A stretch of DNA of 64,000 nucleotides from the NCBI RefSeq assembly GCF_023736155.1, contig NZ_JAMLJJ010000009.1, forward strand, positions 26,472 through 90,471, read 5' to 3'. Both the position numbers and the translations under genes were made by a program. Positions 61,375 through 64,000 of the stretch are shown here, piece by piece; positions within the stretch are counted from its first letter, which is position 1, and each line of letters opens with the position of its first letter. The stretch is from Larsenimonas salina (GTDB taxonomy: Bacteria > Pseudomonadota > Gammaproteobacteria > Pseudomonadales > Halomonadaceae). Below the pieces are notes generated by a model. That model made no database searches. It was not told where the DNA came from and was given only the letters and a program-made list of their open reading frames with translations.

Positions 61375-63477
61375 TTACACTCGGCGTGTTGAGGTGGCTC
61401 GTCGTTGCTCGGCGGTGCTCGGTAACGTCTTCATGAAGCTCAACAGGCCCGTACAATCGAGGGGCTTACTGCACAGATACCCCTGATAGTGATGGCCGCC
61501 CAGTTTCTTGATGAAGTCGAGCTGCTCCGGAGTTTCGATGCCTTCTGCCACTACGTGCAGCTCGAGTGCGTGCGCCAGCGCCATGACGGCCTTGACGATG
61601 GCGGCCTCTTGAGCGCTTGTCGTCACACCCATCATGAAGGTGCGATCGATCTTGAGTGTCTGGATCGGCAGGCGTCTGAGTTGGGCAAGGTTTGAATACC
61701 CGGTACCGAAATCGTCGATGGCAAACGTCAGGCCGAGGGCACGCAGTTCGGTCAGGGTGACCCGCGCGCGCTCGGGGTTATGCACCAGTGCGCTCTCGGT
61801 CAGCTCAAGCTCGAGGCGCTCGGCGGGAAAACCGGTCTCCTCGAGAATACGGGTGAGCTTGCGTGTGAACTGGCGGTCATCCAGCTGCAGTGCCGACACA
61901 TTGACTGCAACGGACAGGGGCCGCTCGAAGGGGGCGTCGGTCCCAAAACTCTGACAGGCCGTACGCAGCACCCATTGCCCCAGCGGCACGATCAACCCGG
62001 TCGCTTCGGCCACTGGGATGATCTCGTCTGGCGTGACCCGGCCAAGCTCGTCGTCCTCCCAGCGCAGCAGGGCCTCGACGCCCTCGATGAGGCCGGAGCG
62101 AAGGTTCACTTTGGGCTGGTAGGCAAGCGACAGGCCATCGGTTGTGAGGGCCAGTCGAAGACGCCGCTCGATGGCCGAGTGGCGTTCGGCCTGGGAGGAC
62201 ATCGCCGGCTCATAGAGTTGAAAGCGATTGCCGCCGCTGGCGCTGGCGCTGCTCATGGCGGTGTCAGCGTAGATCATCAGCGCGTGGCGGTCGGCGGCCT
62301 GATCCGGATAGAGGCTGAGGCCGATACTGGCCGACAAGGAAATGAGGTGGTCTTCGATGTGAAAGGGGCGGCTAAGCGCGCTGATCAGCTGCTGAGCAAG
62401 CGTCTGATAGGTGTCGAGGTCGGTACTGCCCGACACCAGCACCATGAACTCATCGCCACCGCCTCGGGCCACGGTGTCGTGTGCGCCTACCGCGTTTTGT
62501 AAGCGGTTAGCCACGGCGCGCAGCACCGCGTCACCGAGGCGGTGACCGAAGGCGTCGTTGACGGCCCTGAACCGGTCCAGATTGATAAACAGGACCGCCA
62601 GCCCGTTCGCGACCGGCAGCTGGGCATCGAGGCGCTCCTCGAACAGTATGCGATTCGGAAGGTGGGTCAACGGGTCCCGGTGAACCCGTTCTTTCAACTC
62701 GATGTTGGCTTGATGCAGGGACGCCGCGAGCCGGGCAGTGCGTGATCCCAGATGAGCGTCGTAGATTGCCATCATCAAGGCGGCCAGCAGGATGCACGTG
62801 GCGATCACGGCCGTCGCGATGGCAAGCTCCACGGGCTTAATGCCGCTTTGAACGTGCGCCATGATGCTGTTCGGCATGATCGCTGCGGCCATGCCGGTGT
62901 AGTGCATGCCGGAGATGCCGACGGCCATGACCATCGCCGCCGACAGACGTTGCCACAAAGGGGCACGGCCGGTTGCTGGTGACAGGTAAAAGGACAACCA
63001 CAGGGCAACGCCTGAGGCCGACACCGCAATGGCCGCGGACAGCACGAAGAGGGCAGGACGATAGGCAATGGCTTCGGTGGTAATCATTGCCATCATGCCG
63101 ACGTAATGCATCAGGCAGATGCCTGCACCCATGACCATCGACCCCGCGATCAGCCTGAATCGATTGAGCTGCCCGGTCTGCACGATAAACAGGGCCAGGG
63201 CCGACGTCAGGATGGCGGCGCCCAGAGACACCGCGGTCAGCGCCAGGTTGTAGCCTGCGTATTCGGCGGTATCCATGGCAAGCATTCCGATGAAATGCAT
63301 CGCCCAGATGCCGGTGCCCATGGCAAAGGCGCCGCCGCCTAGCCAGGCCAGGCGTGCGCGCCCTGTCGTGACGCGAAGGCGCCCGGCCAGATCAAGCGCG
63401 GTCAAGGAAGCCAGTCCTGCCACGGCAAGGGATAAAACGACCAGGCTAAGGTTATACGTCGCAGTAAAATAGCCCAT
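61375..63477 (-). CDS. membrane MHYT-GGDEF-EAL c-di-GMP enzyme
   Basis: 700 aa. The N-terminal MHYT domain has seven membrane helices with the metal-sensing repeats WAMHFIGM, CLMHYVGM and GMHYTGMAA. A GGDEF domain (about 280-430) has GGDEF as RGGGDEF, but the usual I-site arginine is lost (GAHD in place of RxxD five residues upstream). An EAL domain follows with EALLRW, NVSALQ, ELTESAL, DDFGTGYSNL, KIDRTFM and EGIET all intact, so phosphodiesterase activity is likely. MHYT domains are proposed to sense gases or copper. The start has no strong ribosome site. Confidence 0.93.
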   Translation of the reverse strand: MGYFTATYNLSLVVLSLAVAGLASLTALDLAGRLRVTTGRARLAWLGGGAFAMGTGIWAMHFIGMLAMDTAEYAGYNLALTAVSLGAAILTSALALFIVQTGQLNRFRLIAGSMVMGAGICLMHYVGMMAMITTEAIAYRPALFVLSAAIAVSASGVALWLSFYLSPATGRAPLWQRLSAAMVMAVGISGMHYTGMAAAIMPNSIMAHVQSGIKPVELAIATAVIATCILLAALMMAIYDAHLGSRTARLAASLHQANIELKERVHRDPLTHLPNRILFEERLDAQLPVANGLAVLFINLDRFRAVNDAFGHRLGDAVLRAVANRLQNAVGAHDTVARGGGDEFMVLVSGSTDLDTYQTLAQQLISALSRPFHIEDHLISLSASIGLSLYPDQAADRHALMIYADTAMSSASASGGNRFQLYEPAMSSQAERHSAIERRLRLALTTDGLSLAYQPKVNLRSGLIEGVEALLRWEDDELGRVTPDEIIPVAEATGLIVPLGQWVLRTACQSFGTDAPFERPLSVAVNVSALQLDDRQFTRKLTRILEETGFPAERLELELTESALVHNPERARVTLTELRALGLTFAIDDFGTGYSNLAQLRRLPIQTLKIDRTFMMGVTTSAQEAAIVKAVMALAHALELHVVAEGIETPEQLDFIKKLGGHHYQGYLCSKPLDCTGLLSFMKTLPSTAEQRRATSTRRV

Positions 63478-63929
63478 TCACAAGACTCTGTACGTTGAAA
63501 TAACCCGGAGGCATTCCATTGGTTCTGGTTGTGATCTCAGACAGCTAATGTCGACCGATGGCGCTTAATATTTAGAATCGTCAATCAGCGCAATCGGTGC
63601 GAATGCGGCCCCAGTAGTACCAGAACAAATGGCGCGCAACAATGAATTAAGGTAATGCGAGAGGGGTTCGATAAGGTTGTATTTTGCATCAATCGGGCTT
63701 TGTTTAAAAATTTAATTTTTTAGTATTTATGCATGCTTTATTTTTTGAGATGGGATTTAATTTTAAAATAATTAAATATTGCTTTTCTATTTCCTCTACG
63801 AGGCTATTTATTCTTTGAATGGAGGCGCTTATAGGTATGTAAGTTATGCCATATAAATATGTTTTGAAGTAGTGATGGGCGGTCTCAATGACCAAGTGCA
63901 ACACGTGAGCCATCAGGTACGGTGTTGCC
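63478..63929. other. intergenic stretch ending in an AT-rich island
   Basis: About 450 bp without a supported gene. From roughly 63680 to 63860 composition changes sharply to A/T (runs of T and A, near 25-30% GC by eye, against well over 60% elsewhere). A minus-strand frame of 75 codons (63931-63704) exists but starts inside the IS end and uses AT-rich codons; I treat it as non-genuine. The change marks the insertion flank or a foreign remnant. Confidence 0.6.
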
Positions 63930-64000
63930 ATGAACCACTGCTATCGCCATCTTTCTGCTGAAGACCGGGCCGCCATCATGATGATGCGAGCCACGCATTC
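63885..64000 (+). mobile_element. left end of an IS30-family insertion sequence (partial)
   Basis: The element enters the window's right edge. Its left boundary is not fixed; the short inverted pair GCAACAC (63898-63904) and GTGTTGC (63922-63928) lies before the transposase start and could belong to the terminal region. The AT-rich DNA on its left contrasts with the GC-rich genome. Confidence 0.6.
63930..64000 (+). CDS. IS30-family transposase (partial, 5' part only)
   Basis: The first 23 codons read MNHCYRHLSAEDRAAIMMMRATHS, the N-terminal helix-turn-helix start of IS30-type transposases (Y-x-x-L-S/T-x-x-x-R-x-x-I). The rest, with the DDE catalytic domain, lies outside the window. The opening is short, so the family call rests on this pattern only. 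Confidence 0.7.
   Translation, partial: MNHCYRHLSAEDRAAIMMMRATH

Noticed and set aside
63704..63931. A 75-codon minus-strand frame across the AT-rich island
   Set aside because: It starts in the IS30 left end and runs through AT-rich DNA; no ribosome site, no family, and it would be a chimera of insertion and flank.

Overview
The window is a chromosomal segment of a high-GC gammaproteobacterium, most likely a member of the Halomonadaceae (Halomonas/Chromohalobacter/Kushneria-like). The assignment rests on protein flavour and gene content: sarcosine oxidase for glycine-betaine breakdown, a TRAP/mannonate cluster, an NhaC-type antiporter and a gammaproteobacterial core (spoT, rpoZ, gmk, recG, oxyR, ubiCA, phoBR). 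It is inference, not a database result. No rRNA, tRNA or CRISPR array was seen.

Layout. Positions 1-7.6 kb: a minus-strand operon glyA-soxBDAG (soxG runs off the left edge) preceded by a GlxA/AraC-type regulator. It turns sarcosine into glycine and serine with C1 units on folate. 7.7-12 kb: ugpBAEC glycerol-3-phosphate ABC transporter (minus) with a phased Pho-box array upstream. 12.3-17.7 kb: ptxS-kguEKTD, a complete 2-ketogluconate uptake and catabolism operon with two candidate operators. 17.7-20.6 kb: phenolic acid decarboxylase padC facing a GntR regulator and an aromatic-acid type MFS transporter, with two matching operators between. 20.6-25.3 kb: amidase lipoprotein, phoBR with two Pho boxes in front of phoB, and ubiCA. 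25.6-35.7 kb: HU, recG-oxyR, ridA, spoT, rpoZ, gmk, glutaredoxin 2 and a GST. 35.9-39.7 kb: AEC transporter, an orphan coiled-coil lipoprotein, an orphan membrane protein and a GNAT enzyme.

39.8-48.6 kb: an eight-gene minus-strand operon, GntR - manD - rspB-like - dctPQM - uxuB - uxuA, ending in a strong terminator. It imports a sugar acid by a TRAP system and converts it through fructuronate/mannonate to 2-keto-3-deoxygluconate. It encodes two unrelated mannonate dehydratases. 48.8-57.2 kb: an old-yellow-enzyme homologue with an ArsR regulator, a [4Fe-4S] photolyase, NhaC antiporter, SDR, a surface O-acyltransferase and ogt. 57.3-58.3 kb: a decayed copy of an RcnB-like periplasmic protein next to its intact paralogue. 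58.3-63.5 kb: small conserved genes (DUF3820, MDR dehydrogenase, arfB, SpeE-like, YkgJ-like) and an MHYT-GGDEF-EAL c-di-GMP enzyme. The last 0.5 kb turns abruptly AT-rich and ends in the first codons of an IS30-family transposase.

Regulatory logic visible here: PhoBR is encoded in the window and its binding sites precede both phoB and ugpB. The kgu, pad and uxu clusters each carry their own regulator. No clearly new multi-gene system was found; the most useful leads are the predicted operators, the paired mannonate dehydratases, the RcnB-like duplication and decay, and the orphan lipoprotein.
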